Below are positions 17,854 to 27,273 of a stretch of 64,000 bases of DNA, piece by piece. Source of the stretch: CAVSUZ01 sp963834715 (GTDB lineage Bacteria > Pseudomonadota > Alphaproteobacteria > Acetobacterales > Acetobacteraceae); assembly GCA_963834715.1 (NCBI GenBank), contig CAWIDE010000027.1, positions 1-64,000 of the forward strand. Reading direction: 5' to 3'. A model generated the notes under the pieces. The model made no database searches. It was not told the DNA's origin and was given only the letters and a program-made list of their open reading frames with translations. The position numbers and the translations under genes were made by a program. The first letter of the stretch is position 1. Each line of letters opens with the position of its first letter.

Positions 17854-19431
17854 ATGCCACCCAACCTGGCACAGTCTGCCGGATCAGCCGAGACCGGACT
17901 AGCTGTTCCCCGGGCCGTTGCCCGGGCGATTCAGTACATGCGCAATCATCTCACAGTGCCGCTTGGCGTTGACGCAATTGCCTCTGCCTGCAGCACACCC
18001 GAACGAACTCTGCGTCGTCAATTCCGGCGCTTCACTGGAAAGTCTCCGGTTGCGTTCCACAGAAATCTGCGACTGAACGCGGTTCACCGGGCTCTGCGCG
18101 AAGAGAATTCCGAAATTGACGTAACGTCTGCCGCAGCCACATTCGGTTTCAGACACTTTGGCCGCTTCACCGAGCAGTATCGGCAATGCTTTGGCGAGCT
18201 ACCATCCGAAACATTTAGGGCGTGCCGACGAATTTTGCTGCCGCCGCTGTTCGGGGTCCGCGATTCTATCAGTGTTGCCGTTTGTCCTTTTGCTGCTATC
18301 AACCGGCGCTTCGACGAGATGGCGCTCGCCAACTCAATGACAGAGAGCCTGATATCAGCACTCGGTCGACTGCAAGGGCTGAACGTGCTTGCGCTGAAGC
18401 ACGGTTCAGCCACGGGTCAGACGCGCCTCATTGCACCACATCATGCGCAGTATGTGATCCATGGTCGGGTGCAATCGTTCGGTGCTGGTGTCCAGGTGAC
18501 CGTTAGGTTGTCCGAGATCGCGACAGCTCGTCACATCTGGGGCGATGCGTTCGAGGCTGCGCCCGAACACGTCGCCGCGCTCCAGGAAAGAGTCATAGAG
18601 CGCATCGCCGAAGCTGTACCGGCGTACTTCAATATTACCGGAGTAAGACCCGTCGGGAACAGTCCTGAGCGCGATCCGTTTGCGGTTGAGCTGGTAAAGC
18701 GAGCATTCCGCTCGGCGTTGGAACTGACTAAGACCGCCAATGCGCGTGCCCTGGAGGACATCGATCGCGCACGATCAATCGACCGCGAATTCCCCCTCGC
18801 CATAGCATTGGATGCGTGCTGCAAAACACAGCGAGTGATTTGCTTCTTCGGCTCTGCGTTGGACGTGCAACGTGATGAAGTGCGACACCTCACGTCGCTT
18901 GCTTTGAGCATGGACAACCAAGATCCGATGGTTCTGGCTGTCCTGGCCGGAGCGGTCAGTCCGTTGCGCGATCTCGATTTAGCGCAGGCCCTTGTAGAAA
19001 AGTCCCTGGCAATCGAGCCAGGTTGCGGTTTGGTGTGGCAGCGGCGGGGGTGGATCGCGACCCTTCGTCGAGACGGCACCGCATTCGCGCATTTCAAACG
19101 GGCTCTGATGATCAACCCGCGCGGCCGGGAGCGCTTCAATACCATGCTTGGCCTCAGTCGGGCGTATTTCGATGCAGGCGATTATGGCCGTGCCGCCGAC
19201 TGGGCGGTGCGGGCCCTGCGGGAGAGGCCATCCGAGACTTGGGCATGCCGGTTCTCTGCGGTTGCGCAGGAACGTTGCGGACAGAGAGCCGAAGCGCGAC
19301 GCAGCGTATTGCGGCTCCGTGGCCAATATCCCGATATCAGCGTAGCCTCGATCACCCGTGTGCTGCCCATGCAGGCGGAGATCGTCGCGCGCACGGCGGA
19401 GGCATTGGAATCGGCTGGAATGCCGGTCTGA
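17854..19431 (+). CDS. AraC-type regulator with TolB-like and TPR domains
   Basis: 525 residues; AGGAGGGC ahead of the ATG at 17854 decides the start. An AraC/XylS helix-turn-helix pair covers about residues 20-120 (HLTVPLGVDAIASACSTPER, then FGFRHFGRFTEQYRQCFGEL). Residues about 135-270 match the TolB/FlgO-like module common in CadC- and cyclase-type regulators (VAVCPF, YVIHGRVQSFGAGVQVTVRL). The rest is TPR-like helical repeats (VWQRRGWIATLRRDGTAFAH). No membrane segment is visible, so it is probably a cytoplasmic regulator with a protein-interaction tail. Target genes are unknown. It has lower GC than housekeeping neighbours and may be acquired. Confidence 0.8.
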   Translation: MPPNLAQSAGSAETGLAVPRAVARAIQYMRNHLTVPLGVDAIASACSTPERTLRRQFRRFTGKSPVAFHRNLRLNAVHRALREENSEIDVTSAAATFGFRHFGRFTEQYRQCFGELPSETFRACRRILLPPLFGVRDSISVAVCPFAAINRRFDEMALANSMTESLISALGRLQGLNVLALKHGSATGQTRLIAPHHAQYVIHGRVQSFGAGVQVTVRLSEIATARHIWGDAFEAAPEHVAALQERVIERIAEAVPAYFNITGVRPVGNSPERDPFAVELVKRAFRSALELTKTANARALEDIDRARSIDREFPLAIALDACCKTQRVICFFGSALDVQRDEVRHLTSLALSMDNQDPMVLAVLAGAVSPLRDLDLAQALVEKSLAIEPGCGLVWQRRGWIATLRRDGTAFAHFKRALMINPRGRERFNTMLGLSRAYFDAGDYGRAADWAVRALRERPSETWACRFSAVAQERCGQRAEARRSVLRLRGQYPDISVASITRVLPMQAEIVARTAEALESAGMPV

Positions 19432-19819
19432 ATTCGGGAGCCCGGGCTCGGTCTGTTTTCCCGAGGTGCTGCCACCAATGCCGAACAGCCCGCCCGTTCA
19501 TCGCAAGCTTCCCAGCGAGCAGCACCATCGTACCGACAACACCAAGATACCAGCATCCGATGTGATCGCTCCGCCATTAAAACGTAGACAGTGGCGCGGC
19601 GGCACTCGGTCGGCACTGGGGAGCTCCTCTGCTTCAGCAAAAGCCTTTGTCGCAGAAGAGCTTTCCCGATTCAGCGCCCCAGTGCACCTACATCCTGTGA
19701 GAGATGCGGGTTAGTCCGAATGGGGCTTTATCCGGCGTACGACACTTCTCAGGCCCCGGCGAGCGCCGACCACGATACGTAGACTTTACGTAGTTTGGCT
19801 TATCGTGTCCCGGGTCTCA

Positions 19820-20250
19820 TTATTTCACGAAGTTCACGTCCCACTTGCCGTCCGCTGTGATGAAATATGTCGCGCCCGCATCACCGGTCCACGCCTCGTG
19901 AATCATCTTCGCGGGCATGTAGGCAAATCCCCCGGTCCAAGCACGGTTTTGTCGTCGCTTCCGTCATGTGCAACGATGAACGTACCCTGCAACACCGTGA
20001 TCGATTTATTGGACGAGTGCCAATGTCTTGGTACGTGCAGATTCCCTGGGCCGCGTATCACGAGATACGTCGCTTGGGTCGTCGGGTTCGTGTACAGGAT
20101 AGATATATCGAATCCGCCTCCCAGCGGCTCCCATTTCATGTCGTCGGCCTTGACGACTTTTGCCATCGCGTCGGCGGCGGTCTGGGCGTACATGCCGGCG
20201 GGCCACAATATGGCGCTCAGCATCAGCGCACTAAGCAAGCTGGCTTTCAT
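19820..20250 (-). pseudogene. Secreted cupin-fold protein, frameshifted
   Basis: Starts MKASLLSALMLSAILWPAGM with a Sec signal peptide ending MYAQ, and GGGAGG precedes the ATG. The cupin motif HVPRHWHSSNKS supplies metal-ligand His residues. The frame as read ends GPGDLPTCPRR. In another frame the protein continues GGFAYMPAKMIHEAWTGDAG to WDVNFVK, a natural cupin C-terminus. The shift is at a C5 run on the plus strand at 19929-19933; six bases would restore a protein of about 143 residues. Probably a periplasmic small-ligand-binding protein before decay. Confidence 0.78.
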
Positions 20251-20724
20251 GACTGCCTCCCTGTCATCATTGGCTCTCGGCGATCAGTGTCTCTCAACTG
20301 GAGCCACCGCCCCCTACTGTCGGGGTAGGCTATCGACGCTACCGGTTTCCGCGCTATCCGGTAACGGCCACAGACAGCCCAAAGCGGCCATAATAGGACC
20401 ACGGGTTAGATTGGCAGGTCGGGGATTCCAATGCCTCTGCCGGCCGGGCCAGTAGTTCCGCTGGCATCGTTGGCAAGGCCCTTGACTTGAGTGCGCGAAT
20501 CTCTGCTCTTGCATCTCGACTGCCCAAAGCCGCCACTCTGCGTTCGGCCAAGTTTCGCCGTGAGCGCAATGTCCGGTTTGCGTTTGACAGGCTCCAAAAC
20601 GGACAGACTGCTTCCCACCCAAAGCGGTCGTCGGATTGGAGGGCTGGCATTATTATACCCGCTCTCCGCCCAAAGCGGTTCGTAGTGTGGGGGGAGGTCA
20701 GGCGGGGACCCGGGACCGAGGCGC
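20251..20724. repeat. Non-coding stretch with a repeated CCCAAAGCSG word
   Basis: No gene is convincing here. The word CCCAAAGC followed by GG or CG occurs near 20378, 20523, 20618 and 20670, spaced irregularly, in a region otherwise of unique sequence. No inverted-repeat ends or ORF accompany it. It may be debris of a repeat array or a set of protein-binding sites. Confidence 0.45.
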
Positions 20725-21724
20725 CTACGTGGTTTTCAGGACCTTGGCGACAATTTTGCCGCGGCGGCTGAGGATGACCTCGCCACCTTCGGTGACGTAG
20801 TCGAGCAGGTCATGGAACTGGGTGCGGGCCTGTCGGCAGGGGACGGCTCGCTGGCCGCGGGGGCCAACACCGACGGGAGGTCCGAATCCGGGCCAGTGAC
20901 CGGTGGCCTGGGCGGCGCCGATGGTGATCAAGATGGCGGCGATGCGGCGGGCGGTCTGGCTGCGCGGTTCGATGGCGCGGTGGGAGAGGGCCCAGGACTC
21001 GTTGAGCAGGGTTGTGGCGGTGGTGAGGAGGGCCGGTGGGATCGACTCCTCCCCCCAACCCCCTCCCGCAAGGGGAGTTACTGCGGGGGTCCCCACCTCA
21101 CCCCAACCCTCTCCTGCCGAACCCTTCCCCCGGCCCACTCGCGGGCTCCCGTTGCGCTGTGCGCAATGGGGTTCCGCTACAAGGGGAGGGGGAGTTATTG
21201 CGGGGTAGAGGGCGTCGGCCAGGGTGTCGATGGCGCGCTTTGGTATTTGCTGGTGATGGTGCTGCGGTGCGGCTCCTCCAGGCGCGGGAGAGCGGCGAGG
21301 AAGGCGCGGTGCTGGATAGAGTGGGTGGCGAGATGGTCGAGCCAGGCGCGGATGACGGCTTCGAGCCGGGCGAGGGCGCCGAGGGGCTGGGCGGCGTCGA
21401 AGGCGGCGCAGACGGCGATGACAAGGGCGTGGGCGAATTCGGCGAGGATGTCGGTGATCAGCTCGGCGTCGGAGGGGTAGAGGAGGCTGAGAGCCTCTCG
21501 CGTGATGGTGAGGTCGGCGGTGAGCTGCTGGCGATTGATGGCGGGTGGTTCCCCGGCGGCGAGCAGACGGGCGGCGGCCTGGCGGATGGCCTGGCGGCGG
21601 GTTTGGCGGAGCTGCGCCGGGGTGGGTTTGGCGGGCCGGTCCGGTTTGGGGTCGGTGGGGGTGATGTCGAGCGATCCGGGTGCCCCCGAGGGGGAACATG
21701 GTGGGGGATGGCCTTCCTGGGCGA
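20725..21724 (-). pseudogene. Decayed TetR-like gene running into a Phd-type antitoxin fragment
   Basis: Read on the minus strand, about 21690 to 21210 gives a TetR-like helical region (INRQQLTADLTITREALSLL, then YPSDAELITDILAEFAHALV) that ends by a frameshift near 21245. The adjacent frame continues RAIDTLADALYPAIT, then crosses an inserted GC-rich palindromic repeat. It ends with FHDLLDYVTEGGEVILSRRG and KIVAKVLKTT, the C-terminus of a Phd/YefM-type antitoxin. No good start is visible upstream. The likely history is a regulator gene broken by a frameshift and repeat insertion, joined to an antitoxin remnant. Confidence 0.5.
21045..21215. repeat. GC-rich palindromic repeat element
   Basis: Contains the mirror words CCCTCCCGCAAGGGGAG and CCCCAACCCTCTCC, and later AAGGGGAGGGGGAG. 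CCTCCCGC and AAGGGGAGTTA-type stems pair within it. It resembles the Pro/Gly-coding GC-rich repeats scattered between genes in Acetobacteraceae. Here it sits inside the decayed TetR-like frame without breaking it. Confidence 0.5.
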
Positions 21725-22010
21725 CGGGTTTGGTTAGAAATCTAACATATCGACGGGCAACGGGGCAAGCGCCTCCGCCCGGCCATCACTGACATGGCAA
21801 AGGCGCCGGTGTGACCACTCAGCCACGGCGGGTGAGTGGACGCTGCGGCGGCCCGCCCGTTCGGTTCACAAACCGCGGGCATGGTGGCAGAGGAGGCCGC
21901 ATCGCGGTAGCAGAGGGGTGCCGGGCGCACCATACAGAGTGTTGTTTCGCGCGCGGCCCGCCCCGCCAGCCCCGCGCGGGGCCCTGAACGGACGGAGAGA
22001 CGCCTCAGCC

Positions 22011-23132
22011 ATGAACTATCGCCCCTATCAGCAGATCACGCGGCGGAAGTCGCGCCGGATTCATGTCGGTCAGGTACCGGTGGGTGATGGCGCGCCGATC
22101 AGTGTGCAGACCATGACCAACACCCTGACTACGGATGTGGAGGGGACAATTGCCCAAGTCCGCCGCTGCGAGCTGGCGGGGGCCGATATCGTCCGGGTCT
22201 CGTGCCCCGACCGGGAGAGCGCGCTGGCGCTGAAGGAGATCGTGCACGAGGTGAACGTTCCCATCGTCGCGGACATTCACTTCCACTACAAACGCGCCAT
22301 CGAGGCGGCGGAGAGCGGTGCGGCCTGTCTCCGGATCAACCCCGGCAACATTGGGAGCGACGAGCGGGTGAGGGAGGTCATCAGAGCGGCGCGCGACCAT
22401 GGCTGCTCCATGCGGATCGGGGTGAACGCGGGGTCGCTGGAGAAGCACCTGCTGGAGAAATACGGCGAGCCGAACCCCGAGGCGCTGGTGGAAAGCGCGC
22501 TGTATCACGCAGATATCCTGCAGCAGCACGATTTCCACGACTTCAAGATCAGCGTGAAGGCGTCCGACGTGTTCCTGGCAGTGGCGGCGTATCAGCAGCT
22601 TGCCGAGGTGTGCGACCACCCGCTGCATATCGGGATCACGGAAGCCGGCGGGCGGCGGATGGGGACCGTGAAGTCGTCCATCGGGCTGGGGTCGCTATTG
22701 TGGGCCGGGATCGGGGATACAATGCGGGTCTCGCTGTCCGATGAGCCGGAGGAGGAGGTCCGGGTTGCCTGGGACATGCTGAAGGCGCTCGGGATACGGC
22801 ATCGGGGGGTGAAGGTGGTTTCCTGCCCGTCCTGCGCACGGCAGGGGTTCAATGTGATCGAGACGGTGAAGGAGCTGGAGGACCGGCTGGCGCATATCGA
22901 GACGCCGATCACGCTTTCCATCATCGGATGCGTCGTGAACGGGCCGGGCGAGGCGCTGATGACGGATATCGGTGTGACCGGCGGCGGCGCCGGGCGGCAT
23001 ATGGTGTATCGCGCGGGCAAGACCGACCATACCATCGAGGCCGGGCGGATGATCGACCATATCGTGGAGCTGGTGGAAGCAAAGGCGGCGGAGCTGCGGG
23101 TGGCGGAGCCGGAGAAGGTGGCGGCGGAGTAG
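22011..23132 (+). CDS. ispG: 4-hydroxy-3-methylbut-2-enyl diphosphate synthase (flavodoxin type)
   Basis: 373 residues. GcpE/IspG carries out the penultimate step of the non-mevalonate isoprenoid pathway, converting MEcPP to HMBPP with a [4Fe-4S] cluster. The N-terminal half is a TIM barrel (SVQTMTNTLTTDVEGT; ADIHFHYKRAIEAAE). The C-terminal half has the cluster Cys residues in SCPSCARQGFNVI and GCVVNGPGEA. The ATG at 22011 (MNYRPYQQITRRKS) follows a GGAG and matches the usual N-terminus; the longer frame is rejected. Essential and intact. Confidence 0.96.
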   Translation: MNYRPYQQITRRKSRRIHVGQVPVGDGAPISVQTMTNTLTTDVEGTIAQVRRCELAGADIVRVSCPDRESALALKEIVHEVNVPIVADIHFHYKRAIEAAESGAACLRINPGNIGSDERVREVIRAARDHGCSMRIGVNAGSLEKHLLEKYGEPNPEALVESALYHADILQQHDFHDFKISVKASDVFLAVAAYQQLAEVCDHPLHIGITEAGGRRMGTVKSSIGLGSLLWAGIGDTMRVSLSDEPEEEVRVAWDMLKALGIRHRGVKVVSCPSCARQGFNVIETVKELEDRLAHIETPITLSIIGCVVNGPGEALMTDIGVTGGGAGRHMVYRAGKTDHTIEAGRMIDHIVELVEAKAAELRVAEPEKVAAE

Positions 23133-23178
23133 AAATGAGTCGCACCGGCTGGGCGGCCGGAGCACTCTCCTTGGATCA

Positions 23179-23598
23179 ATGAGCCACTTCGCAGCGCCCT
23201 TGGATATCAGCCCGTTCGTGAATGCGGTGGCGCGGCTGCGGGAGGGGCTTGAACGGCATCGCGCGACGCCGCAGGACGAGCAGCTTCGAGATGGTCTGAT
23301 CCAGCGGTTCGAGTTCACCTACGAGCTGAGCCACCGGATGTTGCGGCGCTACCTTCGGTCGGTGGCCGCCAGCCTGGAGGCGTTCGATCATATGCCGTTC
23401 CAGGACCTGATCCGGACCGGCAATGAGCAGGGCTTGCTGAGGGGTGACTGGGCGGCGTGGCGGCAATACCGGGAGATGCGGTCCCGAACCAGCCACGCGT
23501 ATGCCGCGGCGGTCGCGGAACAGGTGGCGGCGGGCGTGCCGGGGTTTCTGACCGAGGCGGAGTACCTTCGCGATCAGCTCCGCGACCGGGTCCGATGA
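23179..23598 (+). CDS. HepT-like HEPN protein (nucleotidyltransferase partner)
   Basis: 139 residues, all helical, of the HI0074/HepT family. The motif R-x4-H occurs as RSRTSH near residue 100, followed by a Tyr (AYA), as in HEPN ribonuclease toxins controlled by a MNT partner. Its TGA stop overlaps the ATG of the next gene (ATGA), the usual layout of HEPN/MNT toxin-antitoxin operons. In studied pairs the MNT partner adenylylates a Tyr near the R-x4-H site to silence the toxin; this is family knowledge. Confidence 0.85.
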   Translation: MSHFAAPLDISPFVNAVARLREGLERHRATPQDEQLRDGLIQRFEFTYELSHRMLRRYLRSVAASLEAFDHMPFQDLIRTGNEQGLLRGDWAAWRQYREMRSRTSHAYAAAVAEQVAAGVPGFLTEAEYLRDQLRDRVR

Positions 23599-23924
23599 CC
23601 GACTCTGTTGCCCTGGGCGATGAAGAGGCGGCCATTGTCCGCAACGTGCTGGCCGCGCATCTGCCCAAGGGCGCGCAGGCATTCATTTTTGGGTCGCGTG
23701 CTGTTGGTGGGGCGCGTCCCTACTCCGACCTCGATCTGGCCCTTGCGTGGGACAAGCCGTTGAGCTTCGACGTGCTTGGCCAGATTGCCGAAGCACTGTC
23801 AGAATCGGACCTGCCCTACAAGGTGGATATCGTCGATCTGACTACTATCGAACCGGCCTTCAGGGAGCGCATAAGATCCAATTGCGTTCCGTTCGAGATC
23901 GGCGACCTTCACCCGGCGCGCTAG
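23595..23924 (+). CDS. MntA-type nucleotidyltransferase antitoxin
   Basis: 109 residues. The minimal nucleotidyltransferase motif is complete: FGSRAVGGARPYSDLDLALA (G-S-x-A-x-G ... S-D-x-D) with a later VDIVDL for the third acidic residue. It overlaps the HepT-like gene by four bases and is presumably its antitoxin or modifier. The stop codon lies just before a dispersed repeat. Intact. Confidence 0.85.
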   Translation: MTDSVALGDEEAAIVRNVLAAHLPKGAQAFIFGSRAVGGARPYSDLDLALAWDKPLSFDVLGQIAEALSESDLPYKVDIVDLTTIEPAFRERIRSNCVPFEIGDLHPAR

Positions 23925-24035
23925 CGCGCCGACCTCTCCCAAGGGGAGAGGTGAATATGGTGCGCCGTTTCCAGTCACAATGAAGTCGGTTCTAGCCGCC
24001 GACCTGTTCCGCACAGCGGGAGAGGTGAATATGGG
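23925..24035. repeat. Two copies of a GACCTCTCCC...GAGAGGTGAATATGG repeat
   Basis: Copy 1 (23925-23960) has ACCTCTCC paired with GGAGAGGT around a short loop, then GAATATGG. Copy 2 (23998-24035) is a more diverged GACCTGTTC...GGGAGAGGTGAATATGG. A third diverged copy is at 29492-29528 (GACCTCTCC...TAGGTGAGTACGG). They lie between the mntA-like and DUF892 genes, both read toward this spot, so the hairpin could also serve as a terminator. Confidence 0.65.
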
Positions 24036-24038
24036 CGC

Positions 24039-24770
24039 CTAGCCGGTCTTACCTGCCGTCCGCGTGTGATGGTGGACATTGCCCTGGGCGTCCCGATACT
24101 CCCGGCTTTTCAGATCGTTGCCGCCCTCGGAAGAAGCTGTCTTGCGCTGGGACCGGCTGGTCGATGACGCAGCGGCGCGCCGGCGTTGCCGCGGGCTCCG
24201 TTCTTGCTGCGCCTCGTCCTCATCCTCCTCCCCTTCGTCCTCCGCGCCCTCTTCTTGCTCGTCGCCCTCGTCCTGGTCCGCCGCAACCGCCTGCGGATTG
24301 ATCTCACGCTCCGCCAACTCGTTCAGCAGCGCGTCCGTCTGCTTTTCCTCTTTCAGGCTCTTCGCCAGCAGTTCTGCCGCCTCCTGCAGCCCCAGTGCCT
24401 GGGCATGCGCCCGGGCGGAACCGTACGCGGCAATCTCGAAATGCTCGATCTTCTGCAGGTCTGCGATCATGACGACCTCCAGAAGCTCATCCGGCATGTC
24501 GGCTTCCAGATGCTCCTGCGCGTCCTCCGCCAGGCCCTGCATGGCGTGGCAGATCGTCCGGCCCACCCGCTCGTCCATCATTTCAAAAATCTGATCCAGC
24601 CGCTGCACCTGCTCTTTTGTCTGTTCCACGTGGCGATCGACCGCCTCGCGCAGTGACTGGGTGCGAATCGCGCGGCGCAGCCTCGGATAGGCCCGCAGGG
24701 CGATGCGTTCGGCGCTGTAGATGTCGCGCAGTTCCTCGACCAGAAGGTCGTCCATATCGTCGATAGCCAT
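24039..24770 (-). CDS. DUF892 ferritin-like protein with acidic/basic tail
   Basis: 243 residues. The first 160 form a DUF892 (YciE/YciF-like) four-helix ferritin-like domain: DDLLVEELRDIYSAERIALR, then the repeated E..H metal-ligand pattern in KIEHFEIAAYGSARAHAQAL. The remainder is a disordered tail, first Glu/Asp-rich (about 165-195) and then Arg/Ser-rich, ending YRDAQGNVHHHTRTAGKTG. Such proteins are tied to stress responses; the reaction is unknown. GGGGGAG before the ATG at 24770 decides the start. Confidence 0.85.
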   Translation of the reverse strand: MAIDDMDDLLVEELRDIYSAERIALRAYPRLRRAIRTQSLREAVDRHVEQTKEQVQRLDQIFEMMDERVGRTICHAMQGLAEDAQEHLEADMPDELLEVVMIADLQKIEHFEIAAYGSARAHAQALGLQEAAELLAKSLKEEKQTDALLNELAEREINPQAVAADQDEGDEQEEGAEDEGEEDEDEAQQERSPRQRRRAAASSTSRSQRKTASSEGGNDLKSREYRDAQGNVHHHTRTAGKTG

Positions 24771-24923
24771 GGCTCCCCCAAACCTTGCTTGTGGTTGAGA
24801 AAGGCGCAACGGCCAGGAAAGGCCGGCGCTCCGGCGCCGGGGCTTCACGATCTACGGCGTATCGGTGCTTGCTTCGGGGAAGCGGCGGGCTACCTTGCGG
24901 TTTCCAGAACAGGGCCCTGAATT

Positions 24924-26159
24924 TTGACCGAACTTCAACCCATTCGCGGAACTCGCGACCTGATCGGCGAGGACCAGCGCCGGTACCAGTATGTAATCGA
25001 TACCGCCCGGCGGATCGCCGCGCTGTATGGGTTCGAGGAGTGGGTCACGCCGGTGTTCGAGGACACAAGGGTGTTCGCGCGGACCCTCGGCGAGACTTCG
25101 GATGTCGTCACGAAGGAGATGTACACGTTCACCGACCGAGGGGGTGAGTCGCTGACATTACGCCCCGAGGCCACGGCAGGGATCTGCCGCGCCCTGGTCA
25201 GCAATGGCCTGACCCAATCCCTGCCGCAGAAGGTCTTCTACGCCGGCCCGATGTTCCGTTATGAGCGGCCGCAGAAGGGGCGGTATCGCCAGTTTCACCA
25301 GATCGATGTCGAGCTGATCGGCAGCTCGGAGCCGCTGGGGGATGCCGAGGTGATTGCGTGCGGCTGGGACGTGTTGAGCGCGCTGAGTGTGGCGGCGAAT
25401 ACGACATTGGAGATCAACACGCTGGGGGACAGGGAGAGCCGGGACAATTACCGCACGGCGCTGGTCGCCTACTTTCAGAGCCATAAGGACTGCCTGTCGG
25501 CGGACAGTCTCAATCGGCTGGAACGGAATCCGCTGCGGATCCTGGACAGCAAGGACGAGGGCGATAAGCCGGTCGTGGCGGATGCTCCGACGATTTATGC
25601 TTATCTGACGGACGGTGCGGCGCGTTTCTATGCCGAGCTGAAGCGGTGGTTGGATCGGTTCGGGGTGCCGTACCGGGAAAATCCGCGGATCGTGCGTGGG
25701 CTGGATTACTACGGCCATACGGCGTTCGAGTTCGTGACGACGCACCTGGGTGCGCAGGGCACGGTGATGGGTGGCGGGCGATACGACGGGCTGGTGCAGG
25801 AAATGGGCGGGCCGCCGACACCGGCTATCGGCTGGGCGGCTGGTATCGAGAGATTGGCGATGTTGCTGGATGGCGCCCCGGAACTGCCGACGCCCGTGGC
25901 GGTGGTGCCGATCGGAGGGGCGGCGGAAGAACGGGCTATTGGGATTCTACAGACGCTGCGGCACTCGGGCATCCGGGCCGAAATGGCGTACCGCGGGAAC
26001 CTGCGGCGGCGGCTGGAAAGGGCCAACAGGATCGGTGCGCGGGCCGCGCTAATCTTGGGTGATGATGACTTGCGGGCGGGCGTGGTACAGGTGAAGGACC
26101 TCGCTTCCGGGGAGCAGGAAGCGGTGCCGATTCTGGAGCTACCTGGCCGTTTGAAATGA
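24924..26159 (+). CDS. hisS: Histidyl-tRNA synthetase
   Basis: 411 residues of a class II synthetase. Motif 2 is FRYERPQKGRYRQFHQID, the His-binding loop is VRGLDYYGHTAFEFV, and the C-terminal anticodon-binding domain starts near residue 325. The frame begins at TTG 24924 (TELQPIRGTRDLIGEDQRRY), which fits the family N-terminus; no ATG is better placed. The stop overlaps the prfA start by four bases (ATGA), implying coupled translation. Confidence 0.95.
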   Translation: MTELQPIRGTRDLIGEDQRRYQYVIDTARRIAALYGFEEWVTPVFEDTRVFARTLGETSDVVTKEMYTFTDRGGESLTLRPEATAGICRALVSNGLTQSLPQKVFYAGPMFRYERPQKGRYRQFHQIDVELIGSSEPLGDAEVIACGWDVLSALSVAANTTLEINTLGDRESRDNYRTALVAYFQSHKDCLSADSLNRLERNPLRILDSKDEGDKPVVADAPTIYAYLTDGAARFYAELKRWLDRFGVPYRENPRIVRGLDYYGHTAFEFVTTHLGAQGTVMGGGRYDGLVQEMGGPPTPAIGWAAGIERLAMLLDGAPELPTPVAVVPIGGAAEERAIGILQTLRHSGIRAEMAYRGNLRRRLERANRIGARAALILGDDDLRAGVVQVKDLASGEQEAVPILELPGRLK

Positions 26160-27211
26160 ATTTAGCAGTTAAACTTGATCGCATTGCCGCGCGCGCGGAC
26201 GAATTGCGAGCCATGCTGTCCGCCGGTGTTACCGGCGAGGCATTCGTGCGCGCCTCGAAGGAACTTTCGGAACTCGAGCCGGTGGTGGCCCGGATCGCGG
26301 AGCTACGGGATGCGGAGCATGCCCGCAACGAGGCGGAGACACTGCTGAGCGATCCCGAGATACAGGAGCTGGCAGAAGCCGAACTGCGCGAACTTAAGGA
26401 TCGGATTCCGGCGCTGCAGCATGAGATTCGTGTCGCGCTGTTGCCGAAGGACGAGGCGGATGAGCGTAGCTCAATCCTGGAAATCCGCCCGGCCGCGGGC
26501 GGAGACGAGGCCGGACTGTTCGCGGCCGAGCTATTCGCGATGTACCAGCGCTATGCCGCGCTGAAGGTGTGGCGGTTCGAGATACTGGAATACAATGACA
26601 CGGAGCTGGGGGGCCTTAAGGAGGGCATTGCGGAGATTACCGGCCGCAACGTGTTCGCGCGTTTGAAATACGAGTCCGGCGTGCACCGGGTGCAGCGCGT
26701 GCCAGCGACCGAGAACCAAGGGCGGATCCATACCTCTACAGTGACGGTGGCGGTGCTGCCGCAAGCCGAGGACGTGGACGTGCAGGTGGATGAGGGCGAT
26801 CTTCGGATCGACGTGTACAGGGCCTCGGGGGCCGGGGGGCAGCACGTAAACAAGACCGAAAGCGCGGTCAGGATCACGCATTTACCGACCGGGATCGTGG
26901 TCGCGATGCAGGAGGAAAAGAGCCAGCACAAGAACCGCGCCAAGGCAATGAAGATTTTGCGGGCGCGGTTGTATGAGCAGCAGCGGGCGGCGCTGCATGC
27001 CAGCCGGGCCGCGGACCGCAAGGCGCAGGTCGGAACGGGGGACCGCAGCGAACGGATCCGGACTTACAATTTCCCGCAGGGGCGGGTGTCTGACCACCGG
27101 ATCAACTTGACGCTCTATAAGATCGACAGTGTGATGCAGGGCGAGCTAGACGAGTTTATCGATGCGCTGACGGCGGAAGATCAGGCCGCACGGCTGGCGG
27201 CGGCGGAGTAA
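26156..27211 (+). CDS. prfA: Peptide chain release factor 1
   Basis: 351 residues. The GGQ motif is GAGGQHVNKTESAVRI and the P-x-T-type stop-codon-reading loop is in the central domain (PATENQGRIHTS). RF1 reads UAA and UAG. It overlaps hisS. The methyltransferase gene prmC, which modifies the GGQ Gln and often follows prfA in alphaproteobacteria, is not here; a cyclase remnant follows instead. Confidence 0.96.
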   Translation: MNLAVKLDRIAARADELRAMLSAGVTGEAFVRASKELSELEPVVARIAELRDAEHARNEAETLLSDPEIQELAEAELRELKDRIPALQHEIRVALLPKDEADERSSILEIRPAAGGDEAGLFAAELFAMYQRYAALKVWRFEILEYNDTELGGLKEGIAEITGRNVFARLKYESGVHRVQRVPATENQGRIHTSTVTVAVLPQAEDVDVQVDEGDLRIDVYRASGAGGQHVNKTESAVRITHLPTGIVVAMQEEKSQHKNRAKAMKILRARLYEQQRAALHASRAADRKAQVGTGDRSERIRTYNFPQGRVSDHRINLTLYKIDSVMQGELDEFIDALTAEDQAARLAAAE

Positions 27212-27273
27212 GCTCCTAGCGAAAGACAGACCGCCGGCACGAAGTCCGACGCGTGCTGCAAGGAGCGCGGCGA

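Noticed and set aside
19805..20455. 216-residue plus-strand ORF
   Set aside because: Antisense to the cupin gene, whose signal peptide, His motif and ribosome site fix the minus strand.
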